A stretch of 5,150 nucleotides of DNA from an uncultured Oscillospiraceae bacterium (GTDB lineage Bacteria; Bacillota; Clostridia; Oscillospirales; Acutalibacteraceae): contig USLV01000112.1 of NCBI GenBank assembly GCA_900555705.1, positions 1-5,150 of the forward strand, written 5' to 3'. A program made the translations under genes and the position numbers. The notes beneath the pieces were generated by a model. The model was not told the origin of the DNA, searched no databases, and was given only the letters and a program-made list of their open reading frames with translations. Each line of letters begins with the position of its first letter. The stretch's first letter is position 1. Of this stretch, positions 1 through 5,101 are shown one piece after another.

Positions 1-35
1 CTTCGTCGGCAGCGTCAGATGTGTATAAGAGACAG
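1..35 (+). other. Nextera Read 1 adapter left on the contig end
   Basis: Not biological sequence. Bases 3-16 are the Nextera Read 1 stem (TCGTCGGCAGCGTC) and bases 17-35 are the Tn5 mosaic end (AGATGTGTATAAGAGACAG). The leading CT would be the last two bases of an i5 index. Open frames that begin here (peptides starting MCIRDR or MYKRQ) are the familiar adapter-derived false proteins and should not be annotated. Genuine insert sequence starts at 36. Confidence 0.98.
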
Positions 36-77
36 GACTACATGCAGCAGACCGATCACTCCCGTTTTCCAGCTCAT
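36..77 (-). CDS. N-terminal fragment of an unidentified protein, cut by the contig end
   Basis: The ATG at 77-75 opens a frame reading MSWKTGVIGLLHVV before the adapter cuts it off after 14 codons. The start is supported by a strong Shine-Dalgarno site, GGGAGGAG at 92-85, with a 7-nt spacer. The residues after the short polar start are hydrophobic, which would fit a signal peptide or first membrane helix, but 14 residues do not allow a family call. It lies 86 nt downstream of the zinc-ribbon membrane gene on the same strand with no convincing terminator between them, so the two may be co-transcribed. Confidence 0.5.
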
Positions 78-84
78 CTTACCG

Positions 85-91
85 CTCCTCC
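85..91 (-). promoter_or_regulatory. Ribosome binding site of the truncated gene
   Basis: GGAGGAG on the minus strand, 7 nt before the ATG at 77-75. It is a near-perfect anti-16S match and is the main reason for calling a gene that is otherwise cut off after 14 codons. Confidence 0.55.
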
Positions 92-163
92 CGTTTTACC
101 GCCCGATGCCGAGATGGACGGCACACCCATCTCCAGCAATACAGACAATATATGCCAGGCGCC

Positions 164-478
164 CTATTTCTTTTCATCTTCCTTGCTTTCGAGCGGAAAG
201 AAAAAGTATAAAACCGCTATCGTCGACAGGATCATCAGCCATACCACGCCCAATCCGAGCCAGCGTGGAATAGCATAGATTCCACAAACCACAGCCCAAA
301 TCAGTGCAAGAAGAATCAAGGTTAATACCGGCCACATGCTATATATTTCAAATCCGTATTTCTTGTGACAGCGTTTGCATTTTGGATAGATCGCCGTCGC
401 CGGTTTGAACGCCATCAACAATTTCTTCCAGAAGGGGATCGTATACTCCCCACAATTCGGACAACGCAGCCATTTCAT
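164..478 (-). CDS. Small zinc-ribbon protein with two membrane helices
   Basis: A 104-residue protein. The N-terminus carries a zinc-ribbon-like set of cysteine pairs, CPNC (C6, C9) and CKRC (C34, C37), spaced as a four-Cys metal site. Two hydrophobic segments follow at about residues 47-68 and 73-94, and the tail (ESKEDEKK) is charged. This layout is common in short uncharacterised Firmicutes membrane proteins, and I do not recognise a named family. The frame extends upstream to an ATG at 517, but that codon has no Shine-Dalgarno site. The ATG at 478 has AAAGGAG with an 8-nt spacer, and starting there places the zinc ribbon directly at the N-terminus. A near-consensus promoter lies at 563-592. 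The metal site is cytoplasmic or membrane-proximal by inference only. If the region to its right is an inserted cassette, this would originally have been the gene following rplI. Confidence 0.8.
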   Translation of the reverse strand: MKWLRCPNCGEYTIPFWKKLLMAFKPATAIYPKCKRCHKKYGFEIYSMWPVLTLILLALIWAVVCGIYAIPRWLGLGVVWLMILSTIAVLYFFFPLESKEDEKK

Positions 479-486
479 GCCGCACA

Positions 487-493
487 CTCCTTT
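487..493 (-). promoter_or_regulatory. Ribosome binding site that sets the start of the zinc-ribbon gene
   Basis: AAAGGAG on the minus strand, 8 nt upstream of the ATG at 478-476. It favours that ATG over the in-frame upstream ATG at 517, which has only unstructured non-SD sequence before it. Confidence 0.75.
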
Positions 494-562
494 CGCTCCA
501 CCTGTTGATGAATGCATCGCGACCGGATCGTCTGACGGCTATATCTTATCATCTTCCATTCA

Positions 563-592
563 ATTATAGAGCGAAAAGGCATAAGAAGTCAA
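563..592 (-). promoter_or_regulatory. Near-consensus vegetative promoter for the zinc-ribbon gene
   Basis: On the minus strand the -35 box is TTGACT (592-587), the spacer is 18 bp, and the -10 box is a perfect TATAAT (568-563). Transcription would start near 556, giving a leader of about 78 nt before the ATG at 478. The boxes match the sigma-70/sigma-A consensus in 11 of 12 positions. The second copy upstream of the secreted-protein gene has exactly the same hexamers. Confidence 0.85.
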
Positions 593-629
593 GCGTTTAC
601 ATGAAAAAATGAGAGGCTTTCCCAAACAG

Positions 630-667
630 CACCCCCCTTCCGGCTTGCATAAGCCGGAAGGGGGGTG
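630..667 (-). terminator. Strong hairpin terminator after the lipoprotein gene
   Basis: A perfect 17-bp inverted repeat (left arm CACCCCCCTTCCGGCTT at 630-646, right arm 651-667) encloses the loop GCAT. It lies 76 nt downstream of the lipoprotein stop. On the minus strand the stem is followed by CTGTTT, a weak U-run, with a run of six T about 20 nt further on. On the plus strand TCTCTTATT follows, so it may work in both directions. Compared with the copy at 4378-4415, two stem pairs change on both arms together (632/665 and 639/658), which indicates the structure itself is maintained. Confidence 0.8.
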
Positions 668-675
668 TCACTCTC

Positions 676-696
676 TTATTCACTCACCATCACAGT
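676..696 (-). pseudogene. Possible relic of the rplI 3' end (seven codons)
   Basis: On the minus strand this reads Thr-Val-Met-Val-Ser-Glu-stop, the same as the end of the L9 gene at 4452-4432. Nineteen of 21 bases agree, and both differences (ACT/ACC, AGT/AGC) are synonymous. Similarity is lost immediately upstream (697 onward), and there is no start codon or body, so it cannot be a gene. It could be the duplicated target end left by insertion of the two-gene cassette, or residue of an older rplI duplication. Chance cannot be excluded for so short a match taken alone, but it sits directly next to the duplicated terminator. Confidence 0.4.
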
Positions 697-743
697 GCGG
701 CAGAAAAAGGGTAATGGGAAAGTTACTCCCAGTTTTACCGCCC

Positions 744-1745
744 CTACACCGGCATATCCTGCTCCAGAATGGAGAAGTCCATTACGTATTTGTTATAGAC
801 CTTGACACGATAGTCCTCATGGAGCACTACCTCGGCATGCAGCATTGTTTCAGCATTGGGCCGGAAAACTTCCTCCGTCAGTGTATACCGAATCTGCACC
901 AATCCCTGCTCCGTATAGTGCACGCTGTGAAATAACCTCGTGCTTTCTTCCAGTAAAAAGGCGTTATTTCCCCTGTACAGCCTCTGTGGATCCTCCTCTG
1001 CCGCCAGCATGTGGGCGAGTTGATCGTCGTATTGCGCCGCATCCCGCGCGTGGATATCGACATTCCGCAGATGGTTCCAGGCGTCGGGATTCTCGTCGGG
1101 GAACCAGTAGAGGCTGTGGGTATAATGACCCCCGTCGGCAAAGAAGACATAGAGCCGTCCGCCGCCCTCGAGCTTATAGATCGCATAGTACCGGCCGTCC
1201 TCCATCTGCCGTAGGCATTCGATCGGATAGGCCGCATGAAGATCTTGCACCCATTTCCGACGATTCATATAAAATGTAGGTGCCAACCACGAAAAATTCA
1301 CATCATCGGACAGTTCCGAGAGTGACCAGGTGCGGGTGAGCAGCTCGTCACAGTCGGTCTCGTTGTCCACCAGCCAAACCGGAATTTGTTCGGAAGGCGA
1401 TACCTCTCGGATCGTACTCCTGGTCGGCGGCTGTGTCGGCTCCTCCGGCCGACGGGTGGTGAACCGGGGCACCGGAGCGGTCGAGGTCTGCAGACCCGCC
1501 GCCTCCGGCAGGCCGGAGGTGGTGATCTCCGGATTGCGTGTCGTGGATACGCCGGATTCGCCCGCGATATCCGCCGTCGCGGTTGTGCTGTCGGAAATGG
1601 CTATCGCGGTCGTCGTGGCCATTCCCTTTCCCGTCGACACTGTCTCCCGCTGCACAGCGCTCTCGCTCCCTCTATTGCAGGCCGATATCATCCCCGCCGT
1701 CATCAGCAGAGCCAGTGCCAGACATAATCGTTTTCGAATGGTCAT
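744..1745 (-). CDS. Lipoprotein with a long Ser/Thr/Pro-rich stalk and an unknown C-terminal domain
   Basis: A 333-residue protein. The N-terminus is a lipoprotein signal: basic MTIRKR, a hydrophobic core, then the lipobox ISAC with the lipidated cysteine at 23. The protein should therefore be anchored to the outer face of the cytoplasmic membrane. Residues 24 to about 116 are a low-complexity Ser/Thr/Ala/Pro linker that would carry the rest through the cell wall. Residues of about 118-333 look globular, rich in Trp, Tyr and His, with segments such as RYYAIYKLEGG and GRLYVFFADGG that suggest beta hairpins. I recognise no family. The ATG lies 7 nt after the stop of the secreted-protein gene. 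GAGAGG with an 11-nt spacer, overlapping that gene's last codons, is the likely ribosome site. Translational coupling and a shared transcript follow, so a role as partner, receptor or protective factor for the secreted protein is plausible but unproven. A terminator follows at 630-667. Confidence 0.85.
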   Translation of the reverse strand: MTIRKRLCLALALLMTAGMISACNRGSESAVQRETVSTGKGMATTTAIAISDSTTATADIAGESGVSTTRNPEITTSGLPEAAGLQTSTAPVPRFTTRRPEEPTQPPTRSTIREVSPSEQIPVWLVDNETDCDELLTRTWSLSELSDDVNFSWLAPTFYMNRRKWVQDLHAAYPIECLRQMEDGRYYAIYKLEGGGRLYVFFADGGHYTHSLYWFPDENPDAWNHLRNVDIHARDAAQYDDQLAHMLAAEEDPQRLYRGNNAFLLEESTRLFHSVHYTEQGLVQIRYTLTEEVFRPNAETMLHAEVVLHEDYRVKVYNKYVMDFSILEQDMPV

Positions 1746-1752
1746 ACTCCAC

Positions 1753-4164
1753 TCATCCTCTCTCGCTCGGAACCGCTACCGCGAAATAGACGGTTCCCAC
1801 ATTGTAGTTACGCTTTGACCATTGCCATTCATAGGTAGACGGGTTGATCATACCCAGATTTTGCGACGCCTCCGACCCGATTTTATGGGACCATTCGCCA
1901 TTGCTGTGCTGGAGCATGAAGTGGAAATCCTCTGTTTTGCCGTTATTCTGGGCAATCCGGAAGGCTATTTTATACTCCCGCTCGGAATGGACATACCCAT
2001 TTTCCTCGATCTCCCGTATCGGTATGCCCAGCATTGCCGCCCTTTCTTTTACACCTCTGACCTCTTCCGCCAGATTCGCCGTCTGGTTGTCCGTAGTCGG
2101 CGATAGAAATTTACCATAATGCTTGAACGCATAGGCCATGCAGTTAGAGAATCCGTCGGCGTTTTTGGTATATGTCCCGCCATTTCCAACCGTTGAAGCC
2201 TTCTCGAAAACCCACTCCATACTCGAATAGCCCGTATAACTCCAAACCTGTATCACAGCGCCATCTGCACTGCTGGAATTGGTCACTTCCAGTCCCATGG
2301 CGGTGCTGCAGCCCGGGTACATCGCGCTGTAGTAGCTTGCCTTCGGTTGAATCCGGAAGGTGCCGTCCCCGCTGTTTTGCAGGCGGAAACGCTGGGCGTC
2401 TGTATCGTTGCTTCCATGTGCCCACATATTCTGGCCGTTGATATCGTAGGAACCGGACAAGTCCAGCCGCAGAGATGTGTTGCTCTGCGGAACAAGGCTA
2501 CACCAACCCTCGCCGTGATGCACCAGCTTCCACTGCTGTGCGGGGGACCCGGAGAAGGTCTGCTGCGTCACATCCTCGGAACGACCAGCAGCCTGCATAT
2601 ATTTGCCGGTTCCGTAATTGCGGATATAGTAGACCGAATTGGCCGTAATCCCGGCGGGCAGCACCGCCTTCGTCGTATAAGAGACGGTCAGCACCGGCGC
2701 GCGGGCCGCCTCTCCATCGGAGGAGACGACGGAATTATAATCCTGTACAGCGTGACTGGTGTAGGTCAAGTAGACGCCGTAATCGGGATATTCGCCCTCC
2801 TGCCAATTTTTCACCAGATTGGTGACATTGAAGGTATAGTTATCGATATAGCCATTCACATAATTGGCGGCGGATTCCGCGACATTGGTCTGCCAGGAGG
2901 CCACGCCCGGACAGGCGCTGAAGGTAACATTTTCTGACCAGTAATCCGTAACCCGCCAGAGTGCCCCGCGCGAGCCGGTGTTCTGGCCGGAGCGGAAGGT
3001 GAACTTCATCGTGGCGCCTGTGACCGAAGAGTTCTGGGGGAGTGTCTGCATCAGCGTATCAAACCGAATCAGAGAGAACAACAGATAGTTGCCGGTTTTG
3101 CCAAATCGCATATAGTTAAGTGTACCATACGAGGATGTTTGATATTGCTGGTGTACATAAGTATCGGTCACATACGACGCGCCGTTACTGATGTTGGGGT
3201 CAATCGTGACCGGGTAGGTCGTCTCCGGGTCGTTCAGGAAGTCCGCCGATACCACGGAGGTAATCCGGTAGCCACCGTCCTCCAGCGGCGTAAGCTCATA
3301 CCGGCAATCCTCTGTATAATGCCGGTGATCCCCCTGCGGAGCATCCGCTTCTGTATCAATCACACAGGAATCGTATACATAGAGCGGGGAGAGCGTATAG
3401 TCCGCCGCTTGTTCCGTATCATCCGAGCGGACAATGAAGATTGTCGTCCCATCCTCCGAGAGAACCGGGCGGTGTGTATCCGACCGAAACAGGAAATCGA
3501 AACGGTTTTTCCCAATGTTTTTTTCCAGAATGATATTTTCCTTCACACCGGTGGCCGTGTTGATATATTCCAGCAAGGTATGCTCGCCGAAAGCCGCAGG
3601 ATAGGTGATCCGGCCATCGCCATCCGCTGTCTGGTCGACCGTTCCATCGTCAAACGTCTGCTCCGCAGACGGCCAGACCGCCATGGTGAAATCCCCATCC
3701 ATATCCAGACCGGTATCCGGCTGCTTCGCATAGCGAAGGGAGAAGCTGTTGGCGGTGTTACGCCAGGCATAGCCGGTGAACAGTGCGGACAGGGAGGATT
3801 CCGCCGTCATGGAGGTGTCAATAAATGCGGTCTCCCCCGCCTCGGTTTCATAACGGACGGGAGCGGCAAACACATGCGCCGTCCCATTTCCCTCGCTATC
3901 CTCTACACGGATACTGCTGGGATCATCCGTATCCACAATCCTGAGCGGCGGCGCAGCCGTACGCCGGGCCTGTGTATCGTTGGCCGGCGCAGCATCCAGA
4001 TGGAGCAGATTTCGAATATTGGCCGGAACCGCATCCAACGCAATAAAGCCGGAGCTGTCGGCCGTATCCTCTGTGTCGGCGGCAGAAATACCCGGTACAG
4101 CACAGGCCAGCATGGCGATTATGGCAAGCAGACTGAGAAAACGACAAGACTTTCTGTGTCCCAT
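1753..4164 (-). CDS. Secreted multidomain DNRLRE/RICIN protein with a C-terminal Cys-His peptidase-like domain
   Basis: An 803-residue exported protein. Residues 1 to about 29 are a signal peptide (basic MGHRKSCR, hydrophobic core, cut near ISAA-D). Residues of about 95-325 form a beta-rich region like the N-terminal part of clostridial cell-surface and YD-repeat proteins (NTANSFSLRYAK; TTYPVTIDPN). Residues of about 328-497 match a DNRLRE/CBM96-type domain (DTYVHQQY, LIRFDT, NVTNLVKNWQEGEYPDYG). Residues of about 508-654 match a RICIN beta-trefoil (YYIRNYGTGKYMQA, QQWKL, QRFRLQ, EWVFE), implying glycan binding. Residues 668-803 carry NCMAYAF (Cys675), DFHFM (His748), WSHKIG (758-763) and a Tyr-rich end, resembling papain/NlpC-like peptidase domains; that activity is inferred. 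The frame reaches 4245, but the ATG at 4164 directly begins the signal peptide and has GAGAGG 11 nt upstream. A TTG at 4170 is an alternative start. It heads a two-gene unit with the lipoprotein, driven by the promoter at 4312-4340. A polymorphic-toxin-like role is one possibility; a carbohydrate-binding surface protein is another. Confidence 0.88.
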   Translation of the reverse strand: MGHRKSCRFLSLLAIIAMLACAVPGISAADTEDTADSSGFIALDAVPANIRNLLHLDAAPANDTQARRTAAPPLRIVDTDDPSSIRVEDSEGNGTAHVFAAPVRYETEAGETAFIDTSMTAESSLSALFTGYAWRNTANSFSLRYAKQPDTGLDMDGDFTMAVWPSAEQTFDDGTVDQTADGDGRITYPAAFGEHTLLEYINTATGVKENIILEKNIGKNRFDFLFRSDTHRPVLSEDGTTIFIVRSDDTEQAADYTLSPLYVYDSCVIDTEADAPQGDHRHYTEDCRYELTPLEDGGYRITSVVSADFLNDPETTYPVTIDPNISNGASYVTDTYVHQQYQTSSYGTLNYMRFGKTGNYLLFSLIRFDTLMQTLPQNSSVTGATMKFTFRSGQNTGSRGALWRVTDYWSENVTFSACPGVASWQTNVAESAANYVNGYIDNYTFNVTNLVKNWQEGEYPDYGVYLTYTSHAVQDYNSVVSSDGEAARAPVLTVSYTTKAVLPAGITANSVYYIRNYGTGKYMQAAGRSEDVTQQTFSGSPAQQWKLVHHGEGWCSLVPQSNTSLRLDLSGSYDINGQNMWAHGSNDTDAQRFRLQNSGDGTFRIQPKASYYSAMYPGCSTAMGLEVTNSSSADGAVIQVWSYTGYSSMEWVFEKASTVGNGGTYTKNADGFSNCMAYAFKHYGKFLSPTTDNQTANLAEEVRGVKERAAMLGIPIREIEENGYVHSEREYKIAFRIAQNNGKTEDFHFMLQHSNGEWSHKIGSEASQNLGMINPSTYEWQWSKRNYNVGTVYFAVAVPSERG

Positions 4165-4305
4165 GTTCAAAACAACCTCTCTTTTATTCTCTGTATACCG
4201 ATATATGCAGGAACAAATGCGTTGCCTGGACAGGAAAACCATCAAAGATATCGCCCTTCTCAGTGCATGGGACTCATCTCCTCATCTATATTGCCTACTA
4301 TCTAC
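4165..4305 (-). other. Long 5' leader of the secreted-protein gene
   Basis: About 140 nt separate the predicted transcription start (near 4305) from the ATG at 4164. The zinc-ribbon gene, behind the equivalent promoter, has only about 78 nt. I find no recognisable riboswitch, T-box or attenuator. There are only short inverted repeats (for example CCTG/CAGG at 4225-4234) and a two-codon ATG-CAC-TGA mini-frame preceded by GAGGAG. The extra length could hold post-transcriptional control, but nothing in it proves this. Confidence 0.3.
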
Positions 4306-4311
4306 AATTTC

Positions 4312-4340
4312 ATTATAGACATAGGAATGTGGAGAGTCAA
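4312..4340 (-). promoter_or_regulatory. Near-consensus vegetative promoter for the secreted-protein/lipoprotein unit
   Basis: On the minus strand the -35 box is TTGACT (4340-4335), the spacer is an ideal 17 bp, and the -10 box is TATAAT (4317-4312). The same hexamers occur in the promoter at 563-592, and both sit about 40 bp downstream of a similar terminator. A promoter this close to consensus predicts strong housekeeping-sigma expression unless a repressor acts; I see no clear operator. Confidence 0.87.
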
Positions 4341-4377
4341 CACTTTTCGAAAAAATATGAAATCCTCATCCAAACAG

Positions 4378-4415
4378 CAACCCCCTCCCGGTTTATGCAA
4401 GCTGGGAGGGGGTTG
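4378..4415 (-). terminator. Hairpin terminator after rplI
   Basis: A 17-bp stem (left arm CAACCCCCTCCCGGTTT at 4378-4394, right arm 4399-4415) encloses the loop ATGC. It lies 16 nt beyond the L9 stop. On the minus strand it is followed by CTGTTTGG and then, about 20 nt later, a run of six T. In plus-strand RNA two pairs are G-U wobbles (4390/4403 and 4392/4401); in minus-strand RNA the same positions are A-C mismatches near the loop. The GC-rich lower stem remains fully paired either way. Confidence 0.78.
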
Positions 4416-4423
4416 TCGTTCTC

Positions 4424-4439
4424 TTATTCGCTTATTCGC
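4424..4439 (+). repeat. Tandem 8-bp duplication at the rplI stop codon
   Basis: TTATTCGC occurs twice in direct succession (4424-4431 and 4432-4439). The second copy contains the rplI stop and penultimate codons read on the minus strand. The matching place in the distal block (near 676-684) has only one unit, so this is a length difference between the two blocks, probably from replication slippage. Confidence 0.7.
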
Positions 4440-4653
4440 TCACCATCACGGTGATGGCGGCTGTGATACCGGCGTGCAGCCGGATTTCGGCCTCATAGGA
4501 GCCGAACGCCTTGATATCCGTCATCGAGATTTTGCGCTTGTCGACCTCGATTTTATACTGCGTTTTCAGCGCCTCGGCAACCTCCTTGGTCGTGACGGCG
4601 CCGAAGAGACGGCCGCCCTGCCCCGCCTTCGCGGTCAGCTTCAGCGTCTTGCC
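4432..4653 (-). CDS. rplI: 50S ribosomal protein L9, C-terminal half only
   Basis: Seventy-three residues of the L9 C-terminal domain end at a TAA. Diagnostic features are KAGQGGRLFGAVTT (the GxGGxLFGxVT signature), the VDKRKI motif and the terminal beta strand EAEIRLHAGITAAITVMVSE. Full L9 is about 150 residues, so the N-terminal rRNA-binding domain and linker are missing. L9 binds 23S rRNA near the L1 stalk and helps maintain translational fidelity. The gene does not end biologically at 4653: the sequence changes abruptly there into an unrelated ABC-transporter gene on the other strand, which I take as an assembly or library chimera. One more residue (Asn, 4654-4656) could also belong to L9. 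The gene is followed by the terminator at 4378-4415. Confidence 0.93.
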   Translation of the reverse strand, partial: GKTLKLTAKAGQGGRLFGAVTTKEVAEALKTQYKIEVDKRKISMTDIKAFGSYEAEIRLHAGITAAITVMVSE

Positions 4654-4660
4654 ATTGCAA
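4651..4660. other. Chimeric junction between two unrelated sequences
   Basis: Left of this point the sequence is GC-rich and codes for L9 on the minus strand. Right of it the sequence is more AT-rich and codes for an ABC ATPase on the plus strand. Both genes are cut inside a conserved region and both lack their 5' parts, so two interrupted genes meet head to head. The bases GCCATTGCAA fit both sides: Asn-Gly in L9 and Ala-Ile-Ala in the ATPase motif AIARAL. A short overlap that allowed false joining is the simplest explanation. Confidence 0.8.
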
Positions 4661-5101
4661 GGGCGCTGATGTCAGAGCCAAAGTTTGTGTTGGCTGACGA
4701 GCCTGTTTCGGCACTTGATGTTTCTGTTCAAGCTCAGATACTTAATCTGATGATAGACCTTAAAGAAAATCTTGGTCAGACTATGCTTTTTATTTCACAT
4801 GACTTGAATGTTGTCCGTCATCTTTGCGACAGAGTAGCTGTTGTGTATCTTGGCGTTATCGTTGAAATGGGCCCTATAGATGAGGTGTATTCAAACGTTA
4901 TGCACCCATATACGCAGGCGCTTATTTCGGCAAAGCCAAAGGAACATCCGCTTCAGCAAAAGGAGCAGATAATCCTTAAAGGTGATATCCCTACTGCCAT
5001 AGACGTGCCCGAGGGTTGTCGGTTTGCTTCAAGGTGCAGCCGTTACAAGCATGGTTTGTGCGACCACAGAACACCAAAACTCAAGGATATGGGCAACGGA
5101 C
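4654..5101 (+). CDS. Oligopeptide/dipeptide ABC transporter ATPase, C-terminal part (OppF/DppF-like)
   Basis: About 149 residues from the middle to the C-terminus of a peptide-importer ATPase, open at both ends. In order: IARAL, just after the missing ABC signature; Walker B FVLADE (residues 11-16 of the fragment) with catalytic Glu16; the D-loop SALD (19-22); the H-loop ISHD with His49; HPYTQAL (84-90); and the oligopeptide-transporter C-terminal region with LKGDIP and Cys122, Cys128 and Cys136. The LKGDIP...GCRF..RC pattern is typical of the OppF/DppF partner more than OppD. The product would sit on the cytoplasmic face and power peptide or nickel uptake with a second ATPase and two permeases. 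Walker A and the signature motif are absent because of the junction at 4651-4660. The 3' end is replaced by adapter at 5102. Codon use (AAA, CTT, GTT) differs from all genes to the left, which supports another genomic source. Confidence 0.93.

Larger units (their letters stand above)
563..697 (-). repeat. Distal copy of the terminator-promoter block (copy A)
   Basis: This stretch matches 4312-4452 in order and orientation. Plus-strand landmarks shared by both copies are ATTATAGA (-10 region), AGTCAA (-35), GAAAAAAT (603-610), CCAAACAGCA (622-631), a 17-bp hairpin with a 4-nt loop (630-667), TCTCTTATTC (672-681) and CTCACCATCAC (683-693). Bases between landmarks have diverged, so this is an old or functionally constrained copy and not a recent identical repeat. 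The two copies sit about 3.75 kb apart and bracket the secreted-protein and lipoprotein genes. Confidence 0.65.
4312..4452 (-). repeat. Proximal copy of the terminator-promoter block (copy B)
   Basis: This is the counterpart of 563-697. It contains the last seven codons of rplI, the hairpin terminator and the promoter of the secreted-protein gene, in the same order and orientation. Plus-strand landmarks are ATTATAGA, AGTCAA, GAAAAAAT (4349-4356), CCAAACAGCA (4370-4379), TCTCTTATTC (4420-4429) and CTCACCATCAC. Because this copy is joined to a real rplI reading frame, it is the more likely ancestral arrangement at its rplI edge. Confidence 0.65.

Noticed and set aside
111..133. Inverted repeat GAGATGG/CCATCTC with a 9-nt loop between the zinc-ribbon gene and the truncated gene
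   Set aside because: The stem is only 7 bp and no U-run follows, so it cannot be supported as a terminator.
19..278. Plus-strand open frames at the left end giving 84- and 85-residue peptides
   Set aside because: They begin inside the sequencing adapter and overlap the minus-strand zinc-ribbon gene, which has a ribosome site and promoter.
722..738. Small hairpin TGGGA/TCCCA just after the lipoprotein gene, with a T-run a few bases later on the minus strand
   Set aside because: The five-bp stem is weak and the T-run is separated from it by six bases; the 17-bp hairpin at 630-667 is the more credible terminator.
1330..1818. Long plus-strand open frame (162 residues) over the lipoprotein stalk region
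   Set aside because: It is a mirror frame of the repetitive, GC-rich Ser/Thr/Pro linker; it has no credible domain or ribosome site, and the minus-strand lipoprotein explains the region.
2347..2937. Plus-strand open frame of 196 residues opposite the RICIN/DNRLRE region
   Set aside because: It is antisense to a clear multidomain gene and shows no recognisable domains; its length follows from the GC-rich codon pattern of the real gene.
4270..4300. Two-codon leader frame (ATG CAC TGA) after GAGGAG in the long 5' leader
   Set aside because: It is too short to support as a leader peptide and no attenuator structure follows it.
4443..4457. Palindrome CCATCAC-G-GTGATGG as a possible operator
   Set aside because: It lies inside the rplI coding region and is explained by the codons for Ile-Thr-Val-Met; the matching place in the distal block is not symmetrical.
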